Below, piece by piece: positions 63,668 through 64,000 of a stretch of DNA of 64,000 bases. This stretch comes from Vreelandella nanhaiensis (GTDB lineage: Bacteria > Pseudomonadota > Gammaproteobacteria > Pseudomonadales > Halomonadaceae). The translations under genes were made by a program, and so were the position numbers. Within the stretch, counting starts at the first letter, position 1. Each line of letters begins with the position of its first letter. The stretch covers positions 124,136-188,135 of the forward strand of contig NZ_RZHF01000015.1 in NCBI RefSeq assembly GCF_003990185.1, given 5' to 3'. The notes under the pieces were generated by a model. The model was given only the letters and a program-made list of their open reading frames with translations. It was not told the origin of the DNA and did not search any database.

Positions 63668-64000
63668 CTATATCGTTTGGGCTGACGTCACAGCTTTGAT
63701 AATGGTGTCGCAAAACCAGCGTTGCGATGGCGCGCTGCTGGTTTGCGCATGCCAGTGAAGGGCCACACTGAAACTTGGAACTTCAAAGGGTAGTTCGTGT
63801 ATTTTAAGCAAGTGATCTTCAAAGCTGGCCGCAATTTGAAGAGGCAATATGGCGATAAGATCGCTGCCATGCAGGATTTGTGGCAAGACGGAAAAATGCG
63901 CCAGTGACAAGCTCACTTTTCGCTGAATACCCCGCAGCTCCATCACTTCTTCAACAAGATCGTGCCCCGACGAGGAGGAGATGGATACATGTCGTCCACG
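63668..64000 (-). CDS. LysR-family regulator, C-terminal part (partial)
   Basis: The last 110 codons of a gene that begins beyond the right edge. The visible part starts within the effector domain, VSISSSSGHDLVEEVMELRG, then SLSLAHFSVLPQILHGSDLI and AILPLQIAASF, the typical LysR substrate-binding domain end, and closes with SAPSQRWFCDTIIKAV. It is convergent with the aldehyde dehydrogenase gene; it may or may not control it. Confidence 0.8.
   Translation of the reverse strand, partial: RGRHVSISSSSGHDLVEEVMELRGIQRKVSLSLAHFSVLPQILHGSDLIAILPLQIAASFEDHLLKIHELPFEVPSFSVALHWHAQTSSAPSQRWFCDTIIKAVTSAQTI

Overview
The window looks like a chromosomal segment of a moderately halophilic gammaproteobacterium of the Halomonas type. 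This is inferred from gene content and order (gmk-rpoZ-spoT-ridA, oxyR-recG, ubiC-ubiA-phoB-phoR, pstSCAB-phoU, uvrD, hexR, NSS and TRAP/TTT solute uptake); no 16S or database search was possible. Base composition looks lower in GC from about 1 to 12.7 kb than in the housekeeping part (judged by eye, not computed).

Region 1 (1-12.7 kb) is an accessory defence island. On the minus strand lie a Gabija-like pair (OLD-type ATPase/TOPRIM nuclease overlapping a UvrD-like helicase that leaves the window), a decayed 5' fragment of hsdR, a decayed 5' fragment of hsdM, an inovirus Gp2/YfjJ-like gene, an AlpA-type regulator and an unrecognised double winged-helix protein. An inverted two-gene ietAS module (AAA ATPase plus subtilisin-like protease) sits exactly between the two hsd fragments, so a former type I restriction locus seems to have been replaced piece by piece. 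Next comes a divergent unit: a MatP-like ribbon-helix-helix protein with a matS-like palindrome and three 13-bp-spaced iterons upstream of it. The island ends with a DUF3883 gene broken by an in-frame TGA. No integrase, transposase, tRNA or CRISPR array was seen.

Region 2 (13-31.9 kb) is ordinary chromosome: pirin, AlkA-like glycosylase, MFS exporter, glycine-zipper lipoprotein, extensin-like protein, gmk-rpoZ-spoT-ridA, an SDR, oxyR-recG, a YccS-like membrane protein, a CurA-type reductase, HU plus an SCP2-like protein, a rubredoxin-reductase-like flavoprotein and ubiC-ubiA.

Region 3 (31.9-42.2 kb) is the phosphate regulon: phoB-phoR behind 11-bp-periodic Pho-box repeats, and pstS-pstC-pstA-pstB-phoU on the other strand. 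Between them are two paralogous small secreted proteins of unknown function. Each has a sigma-54-like -24/-12 element and the same 12-bp box about 105-110 bp further upstream.

Region 4 (42.2-50 kb) holds an orphan TRAP binding protein, uvrD, hexR, a small PA3496-like protein, an NSS transporter, a DUF72 protein and aroQ.

Region 5 (50-64 kb) is an aromatic-acid catabolic island: an IclR-family PcaR-like regulator, a TctCBA-type transporter, a CaiB-type CoA-transferase, an SDR, pcaB, pcaI-pcaJ-pcaF, a fused pcaD-pcaC, an aldehyde dehydrogenase and part of a LysR gene. Four copies of a GTTCG-N5-CGAAC palindrome (one with a mismatch) sit in the promoter regions and tie these units into one likely regulon. 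pcaGH is not in the window.
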